Assembly (NCBI GenBank): GCA_002633025.1
Contig: NMRB01000458.1
Coordinates: 43,737-107,736, forward strand
Reading direction: 5' to 3'
DNA: 64,000 nt
From: Notospermus geniculatus
Taxonomy: Eukaryota > Nemertea > Pilidiophora > Heteronemertea > Lineidae
The translations under genes and the position numbers were made by a program. Shown here piece after piece: positions 11,643 to 21,134 of this stretch. The notes beneath the pieces were generated by a model, which was not told the origin of the DNA, searched no databases, and saw only the letters and a program-made list of their open reading frames with translations. Each line of letters opens with the position of its first letter. Position 1 is the stretch's first letter.

Positions 11643-12509
11643 AAAGTTGGAAAACTCCAGATGGTGAAGGGAAAGTTTACTGGGAGGACAGCCAACAGTT
11701 TTTCACTAGCACCCCCCCCCCCCGTTTGCCAGCGCCTCCCAACAAAAGATTGACGGAATAAGCCGCGACGTGACAATGGGGGAGGCACTGATCAACATGT
11801 CTTTCTGTTTGTGAAGTGTCCGCCACACAATAAAGCGGGCACTGTCATGGGGGGGGGGGGGGGGGCATTCTCATATACAGGGTGGTCCCAAAAAAACGGA
11901 CAAGCATACTTCCACTACCCAGAGCCCAAAACTACTGATGGCATTGGATGGAGAATCTTTCTAGAAGAAAGAAGGCACGAAGATATCCCGATTCGGTCCA
12001 GTGGTTCGAGCTGCAGACCCTATTTTGTAAAGCAAGGTCGAGGCCCCTTCGTGAATTGTTCCATACAGAACAATCAAGAGCATGTACACAACAGCGTCGC
12101 CTTGTAATTGACAAAAGCATTAACATGTGGATAGGTCAACCAAAAAATGAAATACGAGTACATGTAGAACATGAAAATCAAACTTGAGCATTGTTGCATA
12201 ACAACTAATCCCCATAATCAATCATGCTGAATTCGCGGTTCACCGGTCAGTTAGTTACTATGGACAACTGACTTTGCTTCACAAAAATGGCTCTGGAGGT
12301 AAAACTACTGGACCGAATCAAGGTATCTTGGTCTTATTTTTCTTCTAGAAAGATTCTCTTTCCATTCATACCAGTGGTTTGGGACTGAGGGTGGTGGAAG
12401 TATGCTTGTCCATTTTTTTTTGACCACCCTGTATTACACAGGCTCGACTGCCACGATGGTGCTCACAGAAAAGCGAAGGCAAAGAGAGAATAAGGAGTGA
12501 TGAGAAAAA
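11643..12509 (+). pseudogene. Relic exon of copy A interrupted by a mariner-type MITE
   Basis: After an acceptor-like TATTTTTCAG at 11642, the frame matches copy B exon 49201-49386 (SWKTPEGQGKVYWEDSQQ), but only to about 11690. The remainder (dispersed as CGGCTCGACTGCCAC... Arg/Lys-rich end) resumes at about 12441. The gap holds G/C homopolymer DNA and the 11878-12431 MITE. The exon is therefore broken in copy A and complete in copy B. Confidence 0.6.
11878..12431. mobile_element. 554-bp Tc1/mariner-type MITE
   Basis: The termini CAGGGTGGTCCCAAAAAAAC and inverted TTTTGACCACCCTG, extended inward by GGACAAGCATACTTCC, are flanked by TA at 11876-11877 and 12432-12433. The terminal sequence is typical of mariner-like elements. 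Internal subterminal inverted repeats around TTCTTCTAGAAAGATTCTC are present. There is no transposase frame, so it is non-autonomous. It is absent from copy B. Confidence 0.85.
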
Positions 12510-12537
12510 TGCAAGTTTTGACTTAGATTTTTTTTAA

Positions 12538-12783
12538 TTGGCGTTTAGTGTCCTTCCGAAAGATCCCAGGCTAAGATATTCCATCACAAAAGAACGTCCC
12601 ACATCCCATTGGTCTCATGCTTTGTACATTGTAGGCCCTAAGAAAAGGTGTGCTTCTTTTCTACAGAAAGAAACCGACCATCTCAAGGAAAGGAGGCGAC
12701 GGGAAGTGTTGCAAGATAGCAAAAAGCATGGATGTCCGCCAGGGATATACATCCGAGAAGTAGTGAAGTTTCCAGCCTTCAAA
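12538..12783 (+). pseudogene. Relic exon of copy A: Lys/Arg-rich segment ending GIYIREVVKFPAFK
   Basis: The frame runs LPKDPRLRYSITKERPTSHW and, later, CPPGIYIREVVKFPAFK, followed by a GTAAGT donor. Copy B (49408-49651) is homologous but has a deletion and frameshift replacing the DSKKHGCP part. The C-terminal motif resembles the zinc-finger/CARF-like N-terminal regions found in some transposon-encoded proteins. That assignment is from family memory and is tentative. Confidence 0.5.
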
Positions 12784-12883
12784 GTAAGTTTCCTGTGGTA
12801 GGTAACGGAGCGAAACTGGGATAAGTGCCGTAACATAGGGCATCTGATACGGTACTGATTTATGGATCCGTCCTTCTTTTTAG

Positions 12884-13225
12884 GGATTCATGACCGGCCG
12901 TGGCTATAACTCATCCCAGAAGGACTTTCAAAAGTCGGCTGAGTTCATTGTGCACATAATTTGACATTTTTTAATTTGATGTATATATCGTGTCGAATTC
13001 TAAATGGAACTGCGCCAAGCTCTGGCTGCTGGAACAGCTAAAGGAATGTACCAAATCTTCCCCGATTTCCCAAAAGATGCCGACCACAAAGGGCATGCCG
13101 TGGGGGGGGGGGTAAGTACATGTAGTTGTCAAGTCTGAATTTCACGCTGAATTTTACGCTGTTTTTTGGATCGCTTGGTCACAGACACTATTCTCACATT
13201 GGTAAATGAACCCCCTTTTTTTAGG
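12884..13225 (+). pseudogene. Two further relic exons of copy A
   Basis: 12884-12963 (SSQKDFQKSAEFIVHII then stop) and 13002-13110 (LRQ, then AAGTAKGMYQIF-like, then PKDADHKGHA) match copy B 49759-49839 and 49880-50006. Copy A has lost 21 bp near the start of the second exon, and the end of that exon is corrupted to a G homopolymer just before its GTAAGT donor. Confidence 0.5.
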
Positions 13226-13306
13226 TTTCGCGCATGAGAGTGACACGACGTCATTCCACTCCCCGCCCATCCTAAACGATCTACAATCAACAGATGCATA
13301 GATATC

Positions 13307-13835
13307 ATGAACAGTATAACAAGTAGACTCTACAACGTCATCGACCAGTATTATCTCATGAAAGCAGAAGAAGACCTAGCCCGTATCGATGCTTTTCTAG
13401 ATGAAGGTGTCGAGAAGGATGATGGATTCACCCTAACGTGGGTAATACCAAGGGCAAAGAAGAGAAATCAACCCCACCAGTCTAAACAGCAAGGAAGAGA
13501 AGAGGGATATTTCGCGTATGTTCGCAGGCGAGGACCTCAACAAGAAGACAATGCTTCTTGCTCCTTGGAATTTCAGCGGAGGGCACTGGACACTGCTGAC
13601 ATATTCGCTGGAGGAGAAGACGCTATCCTACATAGCCTGCGCTGCAACTTCATTACGTTGACAACAGTAATGCTGCAACGCTGGATCTGCTGTGATGAAG
13701 CAGTTTATTCTGGAAAAGTTCCATGTTGAGAAAAACCCACATCAACTTTCACCCCCACACACCCTACAGCTAGTCGGCTCAAGCTGTGGAGTATTCGTTT
13801 CTTGGTATGCCCACCAATTGGCCCCTGGCCCTTAA
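13307..13835 (+). pseudogene. Decayed Ulp1-like (C48) cysteine peptidase relic, with its N-terminal linker
   Basis: 13307-13495 encodes RLYNVIDQYYLMKAEEDLAR and an acidic/basic linker shared with copy B. Downstream, the frame from 13518 reads LLAPWNFSGGHWTLLTYS, the region around the catalytic His of Ulp1/SENP peptidases (His codon 13584-13586). After two frameshifts, the frame from 13695 reads MKQFILEKFHVE and then LVGSSCGVFVSWYAHQLA, the region of the catalytic Cys (codon 13785-13787). Between them a HYVDNSNAATLDLL-like stretch, in a third frame, holds the expected Asp. Internal stops and shifts make it a pseudogene. Such peptidases are carried by several eukaryotic DNA transposon groups. 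Confidence 0.7.
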
Positions 13836-13892
13836 CTTCACGGAGAGAAAAGATCATGCTAGCAATTTGCCCTGACCAAAAATAATAGATGG

Positions 13893-14120
13893 TTAGGCGG
13901 ACAATTTGTTTTGTGCCACAACCCTCTTTATTTTAGGGCGGGAGGGTGAGGAGTATCCCGTGAGCATTCTTTTTGGAATTTCATAAATGTGCGGCACGTC
14001 ACAAAGAAATATGTTTCCACTGAGCCACAGCGCCCTATCGTCTAATTGCTAGATTTTTAAATTGGTTAGGTTTTACGAGGTACGCTGGCACCCATACGCC
14101 GCAATTGTTTCGAATCCTAC
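13893..14120 (+). repeat. 228-bp direct repeat, copy 1 (pair with 17345-17578)
   Basis: The sequence from TTAGGCGGACAATTTG to TTTCGAATCCTAC recurs 3.45 kb downstream. By eye it is identical except for a 6-bp CGGTAC tandem duplication in the second copy. No coding frame is shared. It may be solo-LTR-like or a very recent local duplication. Confidence 0.85.
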
Positions 14121-14306
14121 GAAAAACAGGCGACTTAAAAAAACAGGACGCCAGTAGAATGGCCTCTTTTGAGTTCTATCGAAACTTTGCATCGGAAAAC
14201 AAAAAGGAACTTAGAGCTGACAAATTGGCTGTGGTGAGTTTGATGAGCACGGCGGGCATGGCGGGCATGTACCGGTAGGTCGAAAACCTTTGGTGGATGT
14301 ATGTAT

Positions 14307-14727
14307 TTCATGGGGGTTGGTTCTAAACCTGGCACTGGCACGCTCGCACTGGCACTGGCACCGGTATCATATTATGGCCAGAAATCATGAAAAAATGTGT
14401 ATACGTAACAGTTATTATTTTGGAAGATAATTGGGCCAACCAATTTAACATGGGCCAGTAATGCCTCGGCGTTGGCCCTTTTGTACTTCTATCTTTAGTT
14501 TCACAATGAATGTATAACAACAACCATTTAACATGGATCAATTTTGTTGGAAAAAAAATTTTCTACTTTTTTTAGATTTTTCAACATAACCGATCCATAA
14601 CTAATTGGCCCTATTATCTTTTCTCTTCCAAAATAATAACTGTTAGGTAAATATACCATTTTTCATGATTTCTGACCATAATATGATGCCAGTGCCAGGT
14701 TTGGATCCAACCCATTTCATGGGGTAT
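14307..14727. mobile_element. Foldback element of about 420 bp
   Basis: Left-arm sequence (TTTCATGGGGGTTGGTTC, AACCTGGCACTGGCA, CATGATTTCTGGCC complement, TAACAGTTATTATTTTGGAAG) is repeated inverted at about 14600-14727. The arms are about 120-140 bp with modest divergence. No coding frame. Target duplication not resolved. Confidence 0.7.
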
Positions 14728-15300
14728 TAGTGCGGTCTGCAAATACGGGGATGTTGTGGAATGGAAGCAAGGTTTGACAACGCTAGAAATTCGCGCCGAT
14801 TTGTTTCATCAATGGGCCGCAAAGCATTCTTGACCACTACAGGATGAAAAATGCTAAATCAGCGGTTTTTAAAGGTTACCTGACAGGGTTTCATCCACTT
14901 CTGCTTTTCTGCGTAATACTCTAGAGCATCAATCAGGCAGCATGAAACAGAAAACCGCATGAAAATCAGATCACCAATTTCCAAGTTATGGGAATTTAAA
15001 AAGGATGACTACACACCCTGGCAACCATGTCAGGCAGCGGAGAACAGCACATTTGATGTCATTGGATATCTAAACATATAATGAAATGGCCAGGGCCATT
15101 GTGCCCACCTCTGTGATAAGTCTCCGTGGTAAAGTAAAACTGTGACAGTCACTCATGGTGAATTATGAAGAATCAGTACAGACAAGATTAAAAGCTGAAC
15201 ACACCAAATTACTTCATCTGATCAACAATGACAAACTCAGTCGAAGACCGTCAGAAGGAGTTAGTGGTGTGAGCAAACCACTTTCTTGTGTTGGCCGCAG
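14728..15300. other. Unassigned stretch
   Basis: I see no supported gene or delimited repeat here. Confidence 0.4.
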
Positions 15301-15680
15301 ATGTCAAAAATTTTATTTTTCAAGATGGCCACCTGGCGACCATATTTGAAATATGTTGGAACTGAAATCTTAGCCTAAATGCAGAGGATACTTACATAGA
15401 TTTAGGCAACATAAAACCATCTTAACAGTTCCTATTGGTTAGATATGGCCCGAAGTAAATTTTTCAAGATGGCTGACTGGCGGTAATATTTGACGTCCAT
15501 TCTAACCGAAATTTGCCATACGTTTAGAAGGTACCTAGATACATGATTTGGCAAGGTTATAACATCCAACTTACTCCTACTTATGAGATATGGGTCAAAG
15601 TCCTTTTTTCAAGATGGCTTCCTAGCGGCCATATTTGAAGTCTGATTGGGTCGAAATTTGATGCACTTATAGACGGTGAC
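15300..15680 (+). repeat. Diverged tandem repeats with the TTTTCAAGATGGC motif
   Basis: Three imperfect units of about 150 bp each contain TTTTCAAGATGGC followed by GGCGACCATATTTGAA-like sequence (about 15316, 15462 and 15607). Confidence 0.65.
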
Positions 15681-15754
15681 TGGATACATCTTCACACCAA
15701 ATCAAAACCCTGTGCGTCAAATAGCCACGAAATGTGCCACCAAACAATGGATTT

Positions 15755-16400
15755 TGAACGTTGACCTCTGTGACCTTGAAAAGTGGGTCAAATCAAAAAC
15801 CAAGGATTTATGTGATGTAGTCTCATCAGAGGAACCCACCATAAAAGTTTCAAGGTTCCAGCTAGCAGCAGTCAGGAGATACGGGGAAAAGAAGGTTTTC
15901 ATAAAGCACCCCCTACAGGCCAGAGTGTAAAACTGGCAACGCTAAGTTTCCGTCCAGAGATAGTTTTTACCATAGGGTACCTGTACACCAAGTTTCAAGC
16001 TTCTAAGCCTAGCGGTTTAGAAACGTGCCAACAAACACTGGAACTTTGACCACCGTGACCTTGAAAAGTGGGTCAAATCAAAAACCAAGGATTTATGTGA
16101 TGTAGTCTCATCAGAGGAACCCACCATAAAAGTTTCAAGGTTCTAGCTAGCAGTGTTCACGAGATATGGCCAAAAGAAGGTTTTGACAAAGCGCCCCCTA
16201 CAGGCCAGAGTGTAAAACTGGCAGCGCTAAGTTTCGGTCCGGAGATAGTTTTTACCATAGGCTACCTGTACACCAAATTTCAAGTTTCTAACCCAAGCGG
16301 TTTAGAAACGTGCCACCCCTGTTAAAGCCGACGACGCCGACGACGGACGACGGACGACACACCATGGGAGAAGCTTACCTCACAGAGGTGAGCTAAAAAA
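15755..16400 (+). repeat. Tandem duplication, unit about 285 bp, with a GGTGAGCTAAAA-type end
   Basis: A unit starting around TGACCTTGAAAAGTGGGTC (15771) recurs at 16056. It shares the ATTTATGTGATGTAGTCTC, CCCACCATAAAAGTTTCAAG and GTTTTTACCATAGG blocks. It is followed by a (GACGACG)n tract and AGGTGAGCTAAAA at about 16385. The same AGCTAAAA ending occurs at 9568-9575 and 47290-47297. Open frames here simply run through the repeat. Confidence 0.75.
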
Positions 16401-17344
16401 CATTAAATTAACTCGTTTAACTTGGGCAGTTAGGTGTAGTTTTGATGTACATGTATTTTTCTTGTTCAGTAAGTCGTACTGCAGTTATTTATGGATTCTG
16501 AGGGCAATATTTGGATTTCTGGATAGCACATTTGACCTCATGAACCCACCGCCTGGACAGCTATGGATATCACGTTGTTTGGTTGTTATGCAGAAACAAC
16601 ATCTTAAATCTGGAATAACATTGTAATTAATGGTCCAATCTTCAACTTTCACTGCAATTTTTTACTCGAACCACTTTTTAGAAATGCCTTTAATCGACGG
16701 TTTGTTGCACGCCCACCGTACTGCCATTCGAAATGAGACGTTAATGGTTGAGTCAAGCTATCTAACGGAACAGCCCTGCCGAACCGAACACTTACGACTA
16801 TTAAGTTGAGAGGTTCAGACATTTCCGGAGCTTCCCAGCTCGGATGCCAGCGCAGTCTCCACACATATCGAAGTATGGGGAAGCACGGCTGCATACGGGT
16901 TGTGCACTGCTAAGTTTAGTCAAATATCAGCTAAAATTCGCCGCCAAATTACCCAAAACACGGCCCGACAATTAATAGGGTAAGTGATGAAAAATCAGGC
17001 GATTCCGTGCAGCGTTTTCCTGCGAACTGCGTCACAATCGCGAAAAATTGCCTCAGGCCTAGCGAAATCATGAACGGATGGTGCGGTGCTCATAATATTA
17101 CATGTACACTCTTGGTCATAAGTAAATCCGCACCAGATATTCTTGAATTACTCAATAATTAGGCTACTCATTATTTTTACCCAATTTTTGGGCAAGTGAA
17201 AGCCACATGCACTGCCTAACACAACCCGTTTCAATTTTTCAAATCGACGAACATTCCTGTCTTCCACAGCAGTTCAAAGAGGGCAGGGTGGTTTTGAGGG
17301 GTTACCAAGTGAAGTTTTCATCGAACTTTTCACTTGTAAAACCT
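16401..17344. other. Unassigned stretch
   Basis: AT-rich DNA with short unsupported frames. No repeat border or gene is recognised. Confidence 0.4.
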
Positions 17345-17578
17345 TTAGGCGGACAATTTGTTTTGTGCCACAACCCTCTTTATTTTAGGGCGGGAGGGTG
17401 AGGAGTATCCCGTGAGCATTCTTTTTGGAATTTCATAAATGTGCGGCACGTCACAAAGAAATATGTTTCCACTGAGCCACAGCGCCCTATCGTCTAATTG
17501 CTAGATTTTTAAATTGGTTAGGTTTTACGAGGTACCGGTACGCTGGCACCCATACGCCGCAATTGTTTCGAATCCTAC
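17345..17578 (+). repeat. 234-bp direct repeat, copy 2
   Basis: Partner of 13893-14120, differing by a 6-bp tandem expansion (GGTACCGGTAC). See the copy 1 entry. Confidence 0.85.
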
Positions 17579-18432
17579 TAGTGCTTCTGCCAGGATTCCA
17601 AAAGGGCAGGGTATTTTTGGCCACCTCTGAAAAAGGGCATGGTACTAGATTTGCAAGGGAAGGGCATAGTTGTGTCGGTGAGAAGGCAACAAACCCAACC
17701 ACACGCAACAAGCCACGGGAATGAAAAGCCGCTGCCACTCGCCAGCCCATTTTTGCATATTTTATATCATTTTTTGATAAATAATCTGTCATTCTTGGCT
17801 TCCGCTTTTGCGCACCTCATGGCTAACAGTTAAACCTATGGCGGGTGATGGTGTAACCTACATGTACCTCTCACCTTGTTTTTGTTGCTTCAACACCCAT
17901 CTGTCATGCAGCACCCATATCATTGACAACGACTCATGTAACATAAGACGTTGACAATGATGTGCTGTATGTTGCTGTGTCTTGTAATTGTGAATAAAAT
18001 AAATTTTAATTGTTCTTTGGTAACAATTCGTTGTCTCCATCTTCTACTCTGTGTCCTTCACCATACTTGCAATACATCAATTTTTACACTATAGTCTAAC
18101 TTACTTGGTACCAACCAATCACGCAAAATGAATCTGAACACACTGTCACAGGTCTAGAAAAAGAGAGATGACACAACAATATATAGACTAGAGAACTTAG
18201 AGAGAGTATTTATTATCAAAATTAATACTACCTGAACCATGAAGGACTAGTGAAGTTTTTAATTGCAGTGAAGTGACAGAGGTGTGAACAAAAATCTCAC
18301 ATATCTGCACCTTTGGAATGTAGTGACACCATGGATTGGGTAGACTAAAGACTAGACCCAATGTCGATGACCTCTGACTTTAACTAACATGACTATGTTT
18401 TGCAGGAGGAGTCTGGACTACAACTGAGTAGT
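17579..18432. other. Downstream flank of the hAT gene, unassigned
   Basis: I see no supported gene. Being 3' of the minus-strand hAT gene, it may include that element's terminal region, but no terminal inverted repeat was identified. Confidence 0.4.
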
Positions 18433-20070
18433 TTACCAAAAGCAAATTCTTCTCCTCTTGTGTTGGAACCATTTCCTAGCAGCTGTAACAAACTCTCCTT
18501 TTGTCAAGGGACCATTCAACGTGATTTGTAACAGCTTGTCTACAGTTTCAACCTTAAGACTGTTTCTTCTGTCAGTCACAACATAATGCACACGGGAAAA
18601 CACCCTTTCAACTGAAGCTGTGCTCAGTGGCATCACAGCTCCAATTGCTAGGATGTCTTTGATATGAGTATGTTGTGCCCCAACAGTTTTCTCAAGTTTG
18701 TGCAGGAAACTCAGCAACCCTTCAATAGTAATACTTGTGGCAGACCCTGTTCCTTGACCTAAGCCACTAGGTTGTTCTGATAGGAGATCTTTCACCATCA
18801 CCCATTCATGTAAGCAGTCATCCTCATCATATCCATATTTCTCAGCCAGTGCCTTGACCTCTTCATTCCCATGAAATGTACCACCACCACCACCTGATGA
18901 CACCAAGCCGGCAAAGTCCTTTGCAAGTGTACATCCAGCAAAGAAACGTTCCTCAAGTTTCTCTCTCAAGTTGCTCAGAAATTTGGAAAAGGCCATTTCC
19001 ATCCTCTGCTTGTCTACAGCACTACCAACAATGCCAANTATGGATTGTCTCTGCAGTTCCATTTGGAATTGTCACATCTTTCAAGTAACCAGTCACAGTT
19101 TCTAACTTCTCTTCCTGAGTTTCTCTCAAGTACCTTACACACATACCAAGGTGTTTCTTGACAGAAGAATCTGTACCTTCATCAACCAAAACAGAGAAGG
19201 CAGGGCTTTTCTTTACTTCTTCGACTACAGAATTCTCTTTGGTGGCCGACATAAAAGACAGAAACTGATCTGCCATGTCAGCAGAACAGTAGTGGGCATT
19301 TTTACCTTTATCCAGGGGGAAAAGGACACTGCACTCTAGAGTGTCAATAAGAAACCTCATTAGCTTAGGATAAACAGTCGTATGGGGGATGTTATTCTCA
19401 GCTAGGAATCCCAGAACTTGCATTGCTTTCACAACAGCCTTGAATTCTGGAGATGACGGATCTTGTGGAACATCAAAGGCACCTTCAGATGACTCAAGTC
19501 GGATGGCTTCTCCATGCATGTATGATAAAGCATGCTCTTTAATTTTATCCAGTCTCAGTGCAGTGTACCCAGTCTTGTTCCAAGTCTGAAAGTGAAATAA
19601 TTAATGAAATCTTCTCAAAATAACTGAACTGTTTTGAATCAAAGGTTCGATATATTATTGCTGCTTCACAAAAGTATTGTAAATCTACCTTCTGCCCATT
19701 CCTAGAACTTGTATTATGCTTCTGGCAGAGCCGACAGTACAAAACTGATGCACCATCCTCAACAGTACAGAAAACCCATGGATAGTCTTTGGGCCATGAC
19801 GGATTCCATGTGGCTCTGTGATGAGCCGTGTTGACTTTTTGTCCTTTCGAACGTGGCATGTCTGCAACTCCAGCAGGCTCAGAAGAAGATGGCTCAGGTG
19901 GTTGGGTTTCAGTAATTTCAACATCACTGTCAGTGTCAGTGTCTGACACGGTTGAGGGCAGCGGCTCAGAATCATCAACTACTGGAGGGTCGTGTGGGGG
20001 CGTTGTTGTGGCAGAACCTGCTGCCACCTCATCAAAAACATCTTCATTCGTCGACTGACCTTGCCTAGAT
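18433..20070 (-). pseudogene. hAT-superfamily transposase-like gene (TTF/BED-type zinc finger), catalytic core missing at an N
   Basis: Exon 1 (about 20070 to 19689) encodes an acidic Ser/Pro-rich N-terminus, then MPRSKGQK, then a TTF-type zinc finger (YPWVFCTVEDG, YCRLCQKHN). A phase-0 GT donor joins exon 2 (19585 to 18433), which continues the finger (TWNKTGYTALRL, KEHALSYMH). The N-terminal transposase follows, with SVLVDEGTDSSVKKHLGM holding the first catalytic Asp. At 19038 there is a single N, a frame change, and an immediate jump to the C-terminal dimerisation region (VMPLSTASVERVFSRVHY, TDRRNSLKVETVDKLLQI). The middle of the RNase H-like core is missing. C17orf113/ZNF862-like proteins have this domain order. 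It is either an internally deleted element or an assembly collapse. Confidence 0.85.
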
Positions 20071-20127
20071 CTGCCAAAAAATAAACAAAAAACCGCAGGG
20101 TCAAAATAAACACCCAAACAACTCCAT

Positions 20128-20202
20128 GGTTACTAGTGCCACCTGTTGTGTAGTGGCAGTACTTTTAGTAGCGAGCTGCCTCCAGGGTAGGGTCCCTTTA
20201 AA
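20128..20202 (+). repeat. Truncated copy of the 31775-31988 MITE
   Basis: The segment with GCCACCTGTTGTGTAGTGGC, GCGAGCTGCCTCC and CCCTTTAAA matches 31919-31992, the right end of a TTAA-flanked MITE. The left part is absent. Confidence 0.7.
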
Positions 20203-20317
20203 TTATTAGGCCTATACCACAGTCCAGTCAATAGTGAAATTGAATCACCCTCGCTGCTGGTACTGTTCACCAATTCCAACAAATATAGGCCTACCATTAC
20301 TGATGAAATACCTGAAG

Positions 20318-20523
20318 CACAGGCACCTCTGAGAGTCGTCAGTAGGGTTAGGGTTAAACTCGGGGTCAGGGCTAAATGTAGGGAGGTAGGCCTAGCCTAT
20401 CTATATAGTACATAGTGTATATACACTATGTACTATATAGATAGGCTAGGCCTACCTCCCTACATTTAGCCCTGACCCCGAGTTTAACCCTAACCCTACT
20501 GACGACTCTCAGAGGTGCCTGTG
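20318..20523. mobile_element. Perfect zero-spacer palindrome, 206 bp, with a 7-bp target duplication
   Basis: Two 103-bp arms are exact reverse complements meeting at GTAT|ATAC (20420/20421). The ends read CACAGGCACC and GGTGCCTGTG. CCTGAAG lies immediately outside both ends (20311-20317 and 20524-20530), the signature of a transposition target duplication. The arms include GGGTTAGGGTTAAA, short and telomere-like. No coding capacity. A 7-8 bp duplication would fit hAT or another superfamily; the terminus alone does not decide. Confidence 0.85.
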
Positions 20524-20530
20524 CCTGAAG

Positions 20531-21134
20531 GCTCCCCTATTCAAATAGGCCTACGAATCTCATATAACTTCATGCTTCAGCATCACCAACGAAATGGGTC
20601 AGCAGCTGCCTAATTAACATAAGCTATTCACACAAAACGCCATCATATCAATGCATTGCCGGTTACACACACGACTGTCACACGTGTGTCGTATCTGTCA
20701 AAGTAAGTTGCAGTGCTGAATGTGGGATATTTGAAGTTAAAACTGGCTATTTTCCTGGAGGCCTTCATAAAATGTCAGTACATCACCTTTGAAATAAGGT
20801 ATCTAGGCTAATGTGTTGCCCTGCGGTCTTTTTCTCACGCTCTGTTCGGCGTCTTTTTCGTGTGGGCATGGCAGCGATGACAGCGATGGCAGCGCCACCC
20901 AAGATGAACTGCACTGTAACACAAACCTGCTGCGGGAATGTGAGGAACTAACTACTACGCAGTAACCTCATGCCCTGAATAGAATTCGATCGACGCAGTT
21001 ATTCCCTCGTGTATATCTTGTATAACACATTCCACTGATCGAGGTTGAACAAACTTGATCGTCTGTAGACCACCTTGCAGTCGACATTCGTTCCTCGTGA
21101 GCATGAAGCCTGCTTCAGTGGGCTAGATCGTCTG
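20531..21134. other. Intergenic or possible 3' part of the trihelix gene
   Basis: No clear exon is seen. If the donor after 21161 is used, a further exon of the minus-strand trihelix gene should lie in or beyond this stretch, but I could not identify it. Confidence 0.4.

Larger units (their letters stand above)
8432..13835 (+). mobile_element. Large low-copy element, copy A, with relic exons and a Ulp1-like peptidase
   Basis: About 5 kb aligns collinearly with 45510-50410 (copy B), from GTCAATATTATTGTGCAATC to the frame at 13307-13495, where the copies diverge. Shared reading frames with splice-like borders imply a multi-exon gene carried by the element: 9678-9896, 11643-11690 plus 12441-12509, 12538-12783, 12884-12963, 13002-13110 and 13307 onward. 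A protease-like segment follows only in copy A. Either this is a large transposon family with two members or a segmental duplication of a host locus. The protease and interspersed distribution favour a transposon. Termini and superfamily are not established. Confidence 0.7.

Noticed and set aside
16321-16360. CRISPR-like or satellite array of GACGACG
   Set aside because: A short simple repeat without spacers, in a eukaryotic genome.
13893-17578. Complete LTR retrotransposon
   Set aside because: The direct repeats lack clear TG...CA ends and target duplication, and no gag-pol frames lie between them.
18876-20058. Plus-strand frames across the hAT gene
   Set aside because: Shadows of the minus-strand transposase exons.
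20340-20360. Interstitial telomere repeat
   Set aside because: Only about two GGGTTA units inside a palindromic element; too short to imply a telomere.
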